This document shows, piece by piece, positions 8,524 through 19,407 of a stretch of DNA of 64,000 bases (position 1 is its first letter; every line of letters starts with the position of its first letter). Position numbers and translations under genes: made by a program. This DNA comes from Lichina pygmaea. Its lineage: Eukaryota; Ascomycota; Lichinomycetes; Lichinales; Lichinaceae. Location of the stretch: the NCBI GenBank assembly GCA_963422465.1, contig OY730169.1, positions 2,418,001-2,482,000 of the forward strand, written 5' to 3'. Under the pieces are notes generated by a model, which saw nothing but the letters and a program-made list of their open reading frames with translations, had not been told where the DNA came from and did no database searches.

Positions 8524-10506
8524 TCAGCTTAGTGCGTCTGCTCTCCCATTGTCTCGTCCAGGGGTGTACAAGATCTTGAACTTGTGTTGCCCTAGGAGTT
8601 CAGCCCATCTGACTTGCCGTCTGTTCAGCTTCTTAGTTGTCGTGAACATTGTCAGATTCTTGTGGTCTGTGAGAATGGTGAGTTCAGAACTGCTTTCCGC
8701 GTACACTCTCCAGTGTTCGAGTGCGTTGACGACTGCCAGTAGCTCTTTGTCGTGGATATCATAGTTTCGTTCCGCTTGTGTCATTTTTCGTGAGTAGTAG
8801 GCAACTGGGTGCCACTTGCCGTCTGCCTGTTGGCATATACATGCTCCCACTGCCTGATCTGAAGCGTCCGTCTCGATTCGCGTCGGTTGGCCTGTCTTGA
8901 AGTTGAGGAGAACTAGTTCCTTGGCGCAAGTGTCCTTGAGCTGTTGGAATGCTTTTTGTTGTCTCTCCGTCCACCGGTACTCCACATCCTTCTTCGTGAG
9001 TTCTGTCAGTGGTGTTGCTATCTGTGAGTAGTTCTTGATAAACTGTCGGTTGAAGTTGGCAAATCCTAGGAAGGCTTGTACTTCCTTAACTGATGTCAGT
9101 GTTAGCCATTGCTGAATCACTTTAATTTTCTCAGGGTCAATCTTGATCCCTTCAATCCCTATGATGTATCCGAGGAATTCAACTTCCGGTTTGTTGAACT
9201 CGCATTTCTTCGGGTTGAGCTTGAGCCCTGCCTCTTGTAGGCATCGTAGAACATCCTTCACATGTTTGGTATGTTCCTGTTGCGTGTTCGAGTAGACAAG
9301 AATGTCGTCCAAGTAGGCGATAGCTGTTTGGTCCAGGTGTGCTCTGATGACGTTGTTGATCAATGCTTGACATGTTGCTAGTGCGTTCGTGAGTCCGAAT
9401 GGCATAACCAGATACTCGTAGTGTCCGTATCGGGTTCTGAAGGCTGTCTTCCATTCTTCTCCTTTTTTCATGCGTATCAGGTTGTATGCTCCTTTCAAGT
9501 CCAGCTTGGTAAAGATTGTAGCTTGGCTGATCCTGTCTCGCAATTCGTTCACATTTGGCAGTGGATATTGATTCTTGATGGTAATGTTGTTGAGTTTCCT
9601 GTAATCCACACAAAGTCGAAGACTTCCATCTTTCTTTGGTGCAAATAGTATCAGATATCCTGCTGGCGATTGAGATTCTCGAATGAAACCCTTTTTCAGG
9701 TTTTCCTCCAGGTACTCGCAAAGTACTTGGAGCTCTTTCTCTGATAACTGGTAAATTGGTCCAAATCCTGGCTCCGTCCCTGGTTGCAACTTGATCTCAT
9801 GATCCCAAGGTTGGTGCTTAGGCAACGCTGCTGTCGTTGTCTCTTCCTGAAAGAGGTTATCATACCCAGGTCGGTACTCTTCAGGGATCTCCAGAGGGTT
9901 AACAACTTCCTCTCTCTTCATCTCTGACTGTTTGGCCACCTGGTTCCGGGGTGTGCCTGTCGAGGCGGACCTCTTCTCTTGAGAGTTGTCCTTTCTGTCG
10001 GTGAGGTTCCACTGAGGACTCCTTCCCTCATCTGTCCACACCTTCTGCGGCTGGTAACAGGTCCGAGCTGCGTTGTTAGTGCAGTTCCTAAACATGAGTA
10101 CTCCTGTCTTCCAGTTAACAACTGGGTTGTGCTTCTTTAGCCAAGGCATCCCCAAATAGATATCCTGAGTGGCCAACTCGACAATATCAAGGTGGATCCT
10201 TTCAGCATGGTGTCCGGTAACCATTTCCATTGGCTGCGTCTCATGGCAGACTAGCTCTGTCTGTCCATTTGCCATCGCGAGCTGATAGGGCTGCTGCTTG
10301 CGTCTCCTTCCAGTGCCGAGGGTGTTGTAAAGTTGTCTTGAAATGTAGTTCCCACTGGCTCCAGAGTCAACAAGTGCGTATGTCCGTACTGGCGTGTTGG
10401 CGTGTAGTGACACAGGCAATCGCAGGTGCTTTGCGTTGCTAGGGGTCATGTTGTTGAGCTCCCGATGTCGCCCCTTGACAAGGGAGTTCAGTCTTTTCCT
10501 GATCAA
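8524..10506 (-). CDS. Gypsy copy C protease, reverse transcriptase and RNase H
   Basis: In order the frame shows a retropepsin box (LVDSGASGNYIS), the RT palm ([28 protein letters not shown]-like region, YLDDILVYS) and RNase H (ETDASDQAVGA, ILTDHKNL). The order PR-RT-RH followed by integrase is that of Ty3/gypsy. It begins just after the gag-linker region at 10503-11054. Confidence 0.9.
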   Translation of the reverse strand: MIRKRLNSLVKGRHRELNNMTPSNAKHLRLPVSLHANTPVRTYALVDSGASGNYISRQLYNTLGTGRRRKQQPYQLAMANGQTELVCHETQPMEMVTGHHAERIHLDIVELATQDIYLGMPWLKKHNPVVNWKTGVLMFRNCTNNAARTCYQPQKVWTDEGRSPQWNLTDRKDNSQEKRSASTGTPRNQVAKQSEMKREEVVNPLEIPEEYRPGYDNLFQEETTTAALPKHQPWDHEIKLQPGTEPGFGPIYQLSEKELQVLCEYLEENLKKGFIRESQSPAGYLILFAPKKDGSLRLCVDYRKLNNITIKNQYPLPNVNELRDRISQATIFTKLDLKGAYNLIRMKKGEEWKTAFRTRYGHYEYLVMPFGLTNALATCQALINNVIRAHLDQTAIAYLDDILVYSNTQQEHTKHVKDVLRCLQEAGLKLNPKKCEFNKPEVEFLGYIIGIEGIKIDPEKIKVIQQWLTLTSVKEVQAFLGFANFNRQFIKNYSQIATPLTELTKKDVEYRWTERQQKAFQQLKDTCAKELVLLNFKTGQPTRIETDASDQAVGACICQQADGKWHPVAYYSRKMTQAERNYDIHDKELLAVVNALEHWRVYAESSSELTILTDHKNLTMFTTTKKLNRRQVRWAELLGQHKFKILYTPGRDNGRADALS

Positions 10507-11054
10507 AGTGTCTTACCACTGACTGGGCAATGGGTCCAGCCATTCCCATCAGTTCTGAGGAATCTGTTCATGAATTTGTCTTGCTGATGCTTGTCACATC
10601 CAGGCTTAAGGCAGTACTGCCAGTTGTTGATGTAGCAGTTGTTGTTGTTGCCTTGCTGTAGGAACATGAGGCGTTCGTGCCAATCATGTGTGTGCCCGGA
10701 GAATGCGGTGTGTTGGCGTTTGTCCCAAAGATGGATCTCACACGCATCCTTCTCGCAATTGACCCAATGTTTGTGGCAGGTGGCGTGGTAGGGTGAATGT
10801 CCTCCGTACCTTCGTAGTTGTTCGTGGTAGGTGCAGTAGTGCCTTGTGCAAAACCTCCACTGTAGTTCGCCGTGCCATAGATTTCGTGGGTCCATGCTGT
10901 AAGCATAGCTTCCTTGTGGTATTTCTTCTTTGATAGACGCGGGTTTGTCTCGGTCCCCATCAGAGGTGGTTAAGGGCTCCTGTCCCTTGTCCTGACCTGT
11001 TAGTTCTGGTAGGTCCTTACCTCCTGATGTTGCCAGTTGGTGGGCTGCTTCCAA
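10503..11054 (-). other. Gag-pol linker region of gypsy copy C
   Basis: This open stretch between gag and the protease frame has two overlapping readings and no domain I recognise. It contains several His and Cys residues (for example HYCTYHEQLRRYGGHSPYHATCHKHW), so it may be a second zinc-binding segment of gag or a spacer. It has a close counterpart at 2035-2492 in copy B. Confidence 0.5.
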
Positions 11055-11072
11055 TATCTGATTGTAGTTGTC

Positions 11073-11987
11073 CTATTGTTCGAGGGATAGCTGAGCCTCT
11101 CCTGGTGGGTCCTCTGGCTTGATGACATTCCAGTCTCTGTCGAGTGTATTAAGTTGCTGTCGGTGCACCTTGTTCTTTGAACAATAGTCTTTCGCTATGT
11201 GGCCTAGCTTGCCACAGGCATAGCACTTCAGTGCTTTCCCTTTTTTGTTGTTCCTTCCCTTCGTGAACCTTCCCTTGTGGTGGACTGCATCCAGTTCCAT
11301 GGGTGCATAGCCATATGGATCATGTGGCGGTGCCTTGTTAGGCAGCTTGTAGTGGTTGCTCACATGCCATGCGGGGCGGCTGTATCCTCCGTCGTGGTGT
11401 TTCTCCATCACTCGCTCGAATAGTTTGTCATCGATGTTGATTGCTTGTGCGATGAGTTTGTCCAGTGTGTTGACTGCTCGTCTGTCGAAGGTGATTTCAT
11501 CCTTCACGTTTTCCTTGAGTCCACGTCGGTACATGACCATCAGGGTGTCGTCGTCCCAGTCAGTCAGTACTGAGTATTGTTTGAACTGCGTGGTGTACTC
11601 TGCCGCTGAGCGTTGTTGTTTGATGTGCTGGATCATTCGTATAGCCACTTTATCTTTGTTAGATGGTCCAAGGATCCTTTTGATCTTGTCCTTGAATTGC
11701 GTCCATTTCGTCATCCATTCTGATGTGCTGTCGTGGTCTCTGTTTCCTGAGAGGTGTTTGTTGACGTAGGGTTTGATCCATCGATAAGCATTGCCTCTCA
11801 TGTAAGTGGTTGCAAAGAGTGGCCACTTTTCTTTAGGCAGCTTCATTTCTGGTTGGAATTGAAAGTAGACTTGGAGTTGCATGAGCCAATCGTCAACCTT
11901 GTTCCTTTCACCGTAGAACAGGTCTGGCTTGGCGACGCTAATCTTTCCATCTGGGAAGTTGGGGTTGGTTGCTCCTGAGGTACTCAT
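11073..11987 (-). CDS. Gypsy copy C gag (capsid and nucleocapsid)
   Basis: This 304-codon frame starts MSTSGATNPNFPDGK. It holds a retrotransposon gag domain (about residues 20-200: DDWLMQLQVYF, KEKWPLFATTYMRGNAYRWI) and one CCHC knuckle (CYACGKLGHIAKDYC, about 254-268). It lies directly downstream of the 5' LTR in element orientation. The equivalent in copy B is at 12660-13505. Confidence 0.88.
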   Translation of the reverse strand: MSTSGATNPNFPDGKISVAKPDLFYGERNKVDDWLMQLQVYFQFQPEMKLPKEKWPLFATTYMRGNAYRWIKPYVNKHLSGNRDHDSTSEWMTKWTQFKDKIKRILGPSNKDKVAIRMIQHIKQQRSAAEYTTQFKQYSVLTDWDDDTLMVMYRRGLKENVKDEITFDRRAVNTLDKLIAQAINIDDKLFERVMEKHHDGGYSRPAWHVSNHYKLPNKAPPHDPYGYAPMELDAVHHKGRFTKGRNNKKGKALKCYACGKLGHIAKDYCSKNKVHRQQLNTLDRDWNVIKPEDPPGEAQLSLEQ

Positions 11988-12005
11988 CCTTGAGGGTCTT
12001 CAAAG

Positions 12006-12604
12006 TGTTGCGGTCTGTACCATACTGTCCTATCCGAGTATAGGATTAGGGCGAGAGGTGGAAGGCAGGTTGGTTCTCGCAGGAGAGGAGTGTCAAGGAG
12101 TGCGAAGGGGTTTGGTGGAACGTGGTGGTGGTGACACCTGATCAACAGCTTCGTACAAAGGATTGTATTGAAGTAGATCTAGTTGTCTGGATCACAACAT
12201 GAGTTGAAGACGATTGTTCCATAAGGGAACTATCGCCAGACTATATAGTGCTGGCCTGTCAAGACAATCGAGATTGTCTTGACAGTCTCGATGTCGAGAC
12301 AGGTGAGATTGTCTTGACAGTCCCACCATGTTATGCACCCTGCGTCAAGACGGGTGAGATTGTCTTGATACTTCATGCATCCTGCGTCAAGACGGGTGAG
12401 ATTGTCTTGATGCTTCATGCACCCTGCGTCGAGACTGGTGAGATTGTCTCGATGCTTCATGCATCATGCGTCGAGACTCCTGTGTGTGTCTCGACAGTCA
12501 CGTGACCCCTTGTTGGTTGGTCACTTGACTTCCATGGTGTCCTCTTGCCTGGCCCACAGCCTGATTGCCTATAAATGAGTGGCTCCCATCCCTGGGTCGT
12601 AACA
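12006..12604 (-). repeat. 5' LTR of gypsy copy C
   Basis: This 599-bp repeat matches 2642-3240 and is followed by the GTGGG target duplication (12605-12609). It has the same U3 tandem units (about 12255-12480) and the same TATA box. It differs from its partner at scattered sites that are mostly transitions. Confidence 0.93.
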
Positions 12605-13505
12605 GTGGGTCCTCTGGCTTGATGACATTCCAGTCTCTGTCAAGCGTATTAAGTTGCTGTCAGTGCACCTTGTTCTTTGAACAACAGTCTTTCACCATGT
12701 GGCCTAGCTTGCCACAGGCATAGCACTTCAGTGCTTTCCTCTTTTTGTTGTTCCTTCCCTTTGTGAACCTTCCCTTGTGGTGGACTGCATCCAGTTCCAT
12801 GGGTGCATAGCCATATGGGTCATGTGGTGGTGCCTTGTTAGGTGGCTTGTAGTGGTTGCTCACATGCCATGCGGGGTGGCTGTATCCTCTGTTGTGGTGT
12901 TTCTCCATCACTCGCTTGAATAGCTTGTCATCAATGTTGATTGCTTGTGCGATGAGTTTGTCCAGTGTGTTGACTGCTTGTCTGTTGAAGGTGATCTCAT
13001 CCTTCACATTTTCCTTGAGTCCATGTCAGTACATGACCATCAGAGTGTTGTTGTCCCAGTCAGTCAGTACTGAGTATTGTTTGAACTGTGTGGTGTATTC
13101 TGCAGCTGAGTGTTGTTGTTTGATATGCTGGATCATTCGTATAGCCACTTTGTCTTTGTTAGATAGTCCAAGGATCCTTTTGATCTTGTCCTTGAATTGT
13201 GTCCATTTTGTCATCCATTCTGTTATGCTGTCGTGGTCTCCATTTCCTGAGAGATGTTTGTTGATGTAGGGCTTGATCTATCAATAAGCATTGCCTCTCA
13301 TGTAAGTGGTTGCGAAGAGGGGCCACTTCTCCTTAGGCAGCTTTATCTCTGGTTGGAATTGAAAGTAGACTTGGAGTTGCATGAGCCAGTCGTTGACCTT
13401 GTTCCTTTCACTGTAGAACAGGTCTGGCTTGGTGATGCTAATCTTTCCATCTGGGAAGTTGGGGTTGGTTGCTCCTGAGGTACTTATCCTTGAGGGTCTT
13501 CAAAG
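12605..13505 (-). mobile_element. Ty3/gypsy copy B, gag segment (fossil)
   Basis: This continues copy B on the far side of the copy C insertion. It is collinear with 11104-12005 of copy C and holds the gag domain and a CCHC knuckle (CYACGKLGHMVKDCC). It is broken, with several breaks. Confidence 0.9.
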
Positions 13506-14049
13506 TGTTGCGGTCTGTACTGTACTGTCCTATCTGAGTATAGGATTAGGGTGAGAGGCAGAAGGCAGGTTGGTTCTCGCAGGAGAGGAGTGTCAAGGAG
13601 TGCGAAGGGGTTTGGTGGAACATGGTAGTGGTGACACCTGATCAACAGCTTCGTACAAAAGGATTGTATTGAAGTAGATCTAGTTGTCTGGATCACAACA
13701 TGAGTTGAAGACAATCATTCCATAGGGGAACTATCACCAGACTATATAGTGCCCAGTTCGTGAGCAGAGTGAGCTCTGCTCACTTTGCTCACTTTTCATG
13801 CACGCTGTGGTGAGCTGGGTGAGCTCTGCTCACTTTGCTCACTTTTCATGCACGCTGCGGTGAGCTGGGTGAGCTCTGCTCACTTTGCTCACTTGTTTGT
13901 GTATATGCATGCTGCAGTGAGCACCCCCTGGTTTGTCTTGCCAGTCACGTGACCGGTTCCCGTGTCACGCTGTCTGGTACTTCTGTCCAGTATCCTGTCT
14001 GCTGCTTTCTGTGAGTATATAAGGACTGTGTTCCTCCTGGGTTGTAACA
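13506..14049 (-). repeat. 5' LTR of gypsy copy B, with a different U3 cassette
   Basis: The R/U5 half (13506 to about 13750) is close to the LTRs of copies A and C and includes the same TATA box. Upstream of the TATA box the U3 is different. It has about three tandem units of roughly 50 bp built on GAGCTCTGCTCACTTTGCTC instead of the GTGAGATTGTCTCGA units. The outer end GTTGTAACA matches the family terminus. The LTR is 544 bp long and is followed by CATCA, a probable target duplication. Confidence 0.88.
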
Positions 14050-14599
14050 CATCATCAGAGCACACCTAGACCAAACAGCTATCACCTACCTGGACAACAT
14101 TCTTGTCTACTTGAAAACACAACAGGAACATACCAAACATGTGAAGAATGTTCTACAATACCTACAAGAGGCAGGGCTCAAGCTCAACCTGAAGAAATGC
14201 GAGTTCAACAAACCAGAAGTTGAATTCCTCAGATACATCATAGGAATCAAAGGGATCAAGATTGACTCTGAGAAAGTCAAAGTGATTCAGCAATGGCCAA
14301 CACTGACATCAGTCAAGGAAGTACAAGCCTTTCTAGAATTTGCCAACTTCAACTGACAGTTCATCAAGAACTACTCACAGATAGCAACACCACTGACAGA
14401 ACTCACAAAGAAGAACGTGGAGTACCGGTGGACAGAGAGACAACAAAAAGTATTCCAACAGCTCAAGGACACTTGCGCCAAGGAACCAGTTCTCCTCAAC
14501 TTCAAGACAGGCCAGCCAACACAAATTGAAACAGACGCTTCAGACCAAGCGGTGGGAGTATGTCTATGCCAACAGGCAGACAGCAAGTGGCACCCAGTT
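14050..14599 (+). mobile_element. Ty3/gypsy copy A, RT/RNase H segment (fossil)
   Basis: This is plus-strand gypsy sequence equivalent to the RT YLDD region through the start of RNase H. It begins abruptly at the edge of copy B's LTR, so the 5' part of copy A lies left of the window. It ends at the LINE insertion, whose 14-bp target duplication AGTGGCACCCAGTT lies at 14586-14599 and 19907-19920. It is broken, with several breaks. Confidence 0.9.
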
Positions 14600-14777
14600 T
14601 TTTATTTATTTTTATTTTATTTGATTCTTACACTGGTAGTAGCTTTACAGCCATGCAGATCTTCTAGCTAATAGTGAACTCCTTCAGAAAACCTTTGAAG
14701 AGATAAAAACTGAAGGCAGGGTGTGACTAGAGAATGTAACAAAAAGAATCTTGAAGTTTCTGGTAAGAGAAGAGAAT

Positions 14778-17700
14778 CTAGGTATTGGATTGGGAATAGT
14801 GGAGTTTGAAAGCTAGATTAAACTGGTTTAGTCTTTTCAAAGACATAAACCAGTACAAGAACTTCTGTAGTAGCTCTGGGTTTGAAATAATAGTGGTGAA
14901 GTCTTGGGGATTAAAAGAGACTTGTTGTTTTTGTCTTGAATAAAGAGAGCATGAAGAGGTGATATGTTTTGCAGTTTCTTCTGCTTGGCCACACACACAT
15001 AGTGGGGTAGGGAAGTCAGGAACTCCAGCTCTGAAAAGAAAACTTGCCAGACCAATTCTTCTAGTCCTGATTTGCAGTAGCAGACTTGCCTCAGCTTTCT
15101 GTAACTCTTTGTAGAGCTTCAGATTGTTTTTGTGTGGCTTTTGACAGAAAGTCTGCCAGCCTGGATAGCTTCTTCTTTTCTTCTCTTCCTATTGGTCTTC
15201 CCACTCTTTAGTAAAGAGCTTTTGTAGTTCTTTCTTTGAACTAGCCTGGTTAGTAGTTATTTGACTTAACCAAGTGAATTTCCACTTAGGAGAGATAGTT
15301 GAGGATTTCTTTAAAGGTTTCTTCAAGAGAGAGGCATAGCTGGAAATAGTGGAAAAGATACTGTCAAGAAAGTATTTGAGAGGGGAGTTTTGAATAGAAG
15401 AAAGAAAACAGGCAGTGTGAAATTTAAAGTAGAGGTCTAGAGGTAGAAGAAAAAGCTCACTCTCTAATAGAAAAGAAGGAGTGGCTTTGAAAGCACCCCC
15501 AATAAGTCTTAGGCATCTGTCTTGAAATGAAACAAGAGAAGAGATATTGGAGGATTTTCTTAGAGGGTTAAACCAGATCCCCACTGCATAGCTCAGTAGA
15601 GATCTCAGTATAGCAGTGTACACCAGACATGATGTGTGAACTGGAAAGCCCCAAGTAGAATAGGAAGTTCTAGAAAGAGAAGAGAGTGCTTTCTGTGCTT
15701 TTTGAAGAATAATCCTCTGGTGTTTGTGCCAGTGGAGCTTTGCATCTAGGTACACTCCAAGTACTCACACTTCTTCTTTTGGTTTGAGAATCACATTCCC
15801 CAGTCTGAGCTTGAGCTGAAGATTGTCTGATCTTCTTCTGGAAAAATGAAGTATTTCATATTTCTCTGGTGAGAAGACTATTCCATGTCTTGTAGCCCAG
15901 GATAGACATTTGTGGTGTGTTCTTTAACTTCAGAAGGTTACTTTTCAAGGAGTGACCAAAAGCAAGCAGATTTGTATCATCTGCAAACCCCAGGGCAGAT
16001 ACACCAGAAAAGGGAGTATGCAGTCTCATGCAATTCAGAAATGTAGAATAGAAAAAGAATAGGGGATAATGGAGAACCTTGAGGAACTCCACAATGAATA
16101 GGAATAGAATAAGACTCAGAATCATCAAAGACAAGAGTGGTAGAGCGCTTATCACAGAAGGAGTAGATCCAGGAAGCTAGCCAGGCAGGTATTCCTTTTC
16201 TTTTCAGAATTTGCTGTAGTATCTTGGGGAGAACTCTGTCATAGGCTCCTGAGATATCCAGTGAGAGTAGGGATGCAACCATGCCTTCCTTCCAGACTTT
16301 TTCCACTTGGGAGGTTAGAAGGAAAAGTGCTGCTTCTGTGGATCTTCCTTTCCTAAAGCCCATCTGGATATCTGGCAATAGTCCAGCTTCTTCTGCTATC
16401 TTGCTTAGTCTGGCTGCAGCAATAGCTTCCATCAGCTTGCCTGTTGTGTTTAGCAGAGCTATAGGGCGCCAGGCTTTAGCTTGATTGTAGATTCCCTTGC
16501 CAGGTTTTCTCAAGCAGACTGTTTTTGCACTCTTAAATCTTTCAGGGAAGTACTCCAGTTTCCAGCATGTTGAAGTCAGAATAGCTAGAGCTTGGCAGAA
16601 CCTAGGCCCCAGAGCTCTCAGAAATCTATTTGGCAGCTTATCTCTCCCTCCTGCTGTGAAAGGTTTCTTCTTGGCCAGAATTTGCTTCACTTCTTCACAT
16701 GTTACCTCCTGGGAGAGCTGTATCTCAGAGATAGTCTGGGAGCTTTCTGAGCCTGGTTCTGGAACTAGAGCTTTTGGAAAGAACTGCTGTGAGAAGGCTT
16801 TAGTCTTTTCCTCAAAGGTTTTGGCTATTCCTTCTTGTGTTTCCAGGTCAGGAACCAGAGGAAGATCAGGAGTCTTGTTGGCTTTGGACTTTCCCCACTT
16901 TGCAAGCTTCCAGAACTTTGAAGAGCTGGCCAGCTGATGGATTTGGTGTCTGAAAGTGTTCTGTTTTCCATCTCTGACTGTCTTTTTCTTGAGCTTAGTT
17001 GCTTGCTCAAGTTCCTCTTGACTTGCTTGCCTTTTTTGCACTTTTCTTCTTACTCTTCTTTCCTCTTTAACCTTGTTTTGGATCTCTTGATTCCACCAGG
17101 GAACTGAGTGGCCAGATTGCTTCTGGAGCTGTGTGGATTTGCTTGCTATTTCTTGGAGAAAGTTGTCAAGATACTCCAAGTACTTATCCACTTTATATTT
17201 GTCTTGGAAGTGGAAGGGCAGGTGTAGCTTCTCACACTCTACTCTTGCAAGGTTTGAGTCCAGTGTTCTCCAGTTTCTTTCTGGTTTCCAGATTTTCCTT
17301 GGAGGATCCAGGTCCAGGCAGGTTAGTACAGGTCTGTGGTCAGACCCATGAAAGAACTGAAGAGCCACTTTAGAGAAAATCAGAGAGTTAGAAAGAGAAG
17401 AAGAAATAAAAGACAGATTAATAGAAGAACATAGTTTTTCAGAAAGAGATCTTGCTCTGGTAGGGGTGAAAGGTGCAATAGCTAAATCCAGATTTAAATC
17501 TTTCATTAGGTCTTGAAACTTGTTTGCAGTCTCAGAGTACAGTCTTCTTTTCTTTGACCAGTCTGGGTGGTGAAGATTTGAGTCTGTGAGAAGAATATGT
17601 TGTCCTTGTTCTTGTAAAGTATTTTGGAGTAAACAGAGAAGAGCTTCTGATGCCTCTGTGTAGTTTTCTTGACTTGATGGGGTGAAGTAGAGATTATGTA

Positions 17701-18015
17701 CCCAAAGAGAAGTAGAAGAGTTTTCCAAGTAGATTTCAAGAGAAACAAAGTCTTTATTCCAGGAGGTAGAATGAAGAGAAGAGAGTTTCAGATTTTTATT
17801 ATAAGAAAAAGTGTTCTGCCAATCTCTGAACAGTAGAGAGGAAGAAAGGAAGAGAAAACAGTTGAAGTGCTTGTTTCTAGGTGAGGGTTTTTCCAGAGCT
17901 CTTGAAGTGCAATAATGTCCACCTCTTGGAGAGCTGAGGTTGCTAGCAGTAGCTCTTGGACTGATTGGCTTTTTTGCATATTATACTGGAGAAGTGTCAG
18001 CTTTGTGTCTTTCAT
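14778..18015 (-). pseudogene. LINE copy 1 ORF2: endonuclease-reverse transcriptase, frame-broken
   Basis: The N-terminus (MKDTKLTLLQYNMQKSQ, 17788-18015) and the main piece (15977-17728) hold an exonuclease-endonuclease-phosphatase domain (LLTDSNLHHPDWS, GSDHRPV). The main piece also has the RT core (AWRPIALLNTTGKLMEA, FRKGRSTEAALFLL, LLSLDISGAYDRV, CGVPQGSPLSPILFLFYIS). The catalytic FADD box (SALGFADDTNLLAF) is in another frame at 15856-16155, the thumb at 15189-15755, and a C-terminal CCHC finger (CVCGQAEETAKHITSSC) near 14950-15000. Frame changes occur near 17760, near 16020, between 15856 and 15755, and before 14996, so it is not translatable as one protein. Function if intact: target-primed reverse transcription. 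Confidence 0.88.
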
Positions 18016-18153
18016 GCAGATATCTCAGTATCAAAGATCTTGAAGAAGTTAGCTGGTAGCTTTCCTCCAGAGTTGGCTGATCTTGAAGAAAGAATTTGCA
18101 CTTCTGGGAGTGCACCTCTGAGTCTCTCTGAGCTTCTGCTTGGCTCAGCTGTT

Positions 18154-19407
18154 TTACATTTTTTCCCCTCTGGTAGAGACTGAGAGAGAGGGAAAGACAT
18201 AACTGGGGGGGGGGGGTTGTAGAGCTGGAACAGAGGTAGCTGTTGGGATCTTATATTTTCCTGGGCGTGTGTTCCATGCTTCTCTTGCCTTCTTGGCTGC
18301 TTCCTGGCGTACTGGACAGACACTGGCCCAGGCTGGGTGAGCTCCTCTGCAGTTGCAGCATTTTGGCTTGAGAAGCTGTTCAGGAACTTGGCAGGCTCTC
18401 CTTTCATGCTGGCCTCCACAGGCACCACACACAGCTTTGTTCTTGCAGAAGCGTGCTTGGTGCCCATAGCCAAAGCACTTGAAATATTGTGCAATAACTG
18501 TGTCTGCCAGAAAAGGTTCTGCTTCATGCATCCTGTGCCCCAGTACTAGCCCACTCTCAATCAAAAGATTGGCTTGTTCAGGGGTAGCCAGATCCAGGTG
18601 GAGAGAGGTAACTGGCTTCTTTTGAGCTATAGCCTTCTTAGACCAGTAGGCTCTCAGGATGGTGATTTGCTTGCTCAGAGATGGGTTGCTGTTCTGGATT
18701 ATCTGGCAGGTTTTCTCCAGGTCTTCAGGTTGGATATCTTCTGTTCTGACTCCATGGATCAGAACTGGAAATCTCTTGGGCTGGATGGTTGCTTTCTTTG
18801 TGAAGATAGCTGATACCCAGGCAGAGTTTTTCTCTAGGAAGACTTTAGTCTCTTGGCTTTCTGTGTTAATAAGGATATCCTCTGAAGGAAGTTTCCTTAC
18901 TGCTCTGACCTGCTTGTTGTAGGGGCTGGGTAGTCTGTCTTGAAGAGTCTGGAAAAGCTGGATGTGAGTTCTATTAGCTATGTCAGGTGGCTGGATACCA
19001 GGATGTACAAGAACTTCTTTGAGAATTCTTGCAGGTAGAGGGATTTGTGCTGGAATAGATTTTTGGACAGCCTGGGCATATGATGGCTTGGCTTCTTGTT
19101 TGTCCAGCCGCTTGTTGATATTCTCCAGCTCCTGGAAGATTCTGTTGGTGAGGCCAGTAGAGCTAGACTGGGCTTCTGTAGAGAAGGAGTTCTTTTTGAT
19201 ATTTTCCCAGCTTTTCAGAATGGATTCTGGGACTGGTTGAGTTTTGATCCAGGAGTCTACTAGTTTGTAGTCACTCTGGAGAGCTGGTTGGGGGGTAGGA
19301 GAGCTGGACTGGGTGCTAGCCAGACTGGGAGCTGGTTGGGAGAGTATAGCTGGTGTAGCTCTGGTGTTACTTTCTGAAAAGGTGGGTTTTTTCTTCTTGG
19401 AAGCCAT
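18154..19407 (-). CDS. LINE copy 1 ORF1: gag-like zinc-knuckle protein
   Basis: This 417-codon frame starts MASKKKKPTFSESN at an ATG. The first half is Ser/Pro/Gln-rich. A central RRM-like stretch (RILKEVLVHPGI, VRAVRKLPSEDILI, FPVLIHGVRTEDI) is followed by three CCHC-type knuckles. The first (YFKCFGYGHQARFC) has Tyr where the first Cys is usual. The second (CGACGGQHERRAC) and third (CCNCRGAHPAWASVC) look complete. It would bind LINE RNA in the ribonucleoprotein. It ends 138 bp before the ORF2 start. A G run of about 10 at 18207-18216 lies near its 3' end. Confidence 0.85.
   Translation of the reverse strand: MASKKKKPTFSESNTRATPAILSQPAPSLASTQSSSPTPQPALQSDYKLVDSWIKTQPVPESILKSWENIKKNSFSTEAQSSSTGLTNRIFQELENINKRLDKQEAKPSYAQAVQKSIPAQIPLPARILKEVLVHPGIQPPDIANRTHIQLFQTLQDRLPSPYNKQVRAVRKLPSEDILINTESQETKVFLEKNSAWVSAIFTKKATIQPKRFPVLIHGVRTEDIQPEDLEKTCQIIQNSNPSLSKQITILRAYWSKKAIAQKKPVTSLHLDLATPEQANLLIESGLVLGHRMHEAEPFLADTVIAQYFKCFGYGHQARFCKNKAVCGACGGQHERRACQVPEQLLKPKCCNCRGAHPAWASVCPVRQEAAKKAREAWNTRPGKYKIPTATSVPALQPPPPSYVFPSLSVSTRGEKM

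Larger units (their letters stand above)
2642..12604 (-). mobile_element. Ty3/gypsy chromovirus copy C, full-length, split by a copia insertion
   Basis: This is a 9963-bp unit flanked by 599-bp LTRs (2642-3240 and 12006-12604) with a GTGGG target duplication. Without the inserted copia element it is about 6.5 kb. In element order (right to left) it carries gag, a linker, protease, RT, RNase H, integrase with a terminal chromodomain, an antisense open frame and the 3' LTR. The chromodomain places it with the chromoviruses. Its frames are longer than those of copies A and B, so it looks the least decayed of the three; it still has a few breaks. The two LTRs differ at scattered sites, mostly transitions at CG or CA/TG steps, so it is not brand new. 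Confidence 0.93.
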
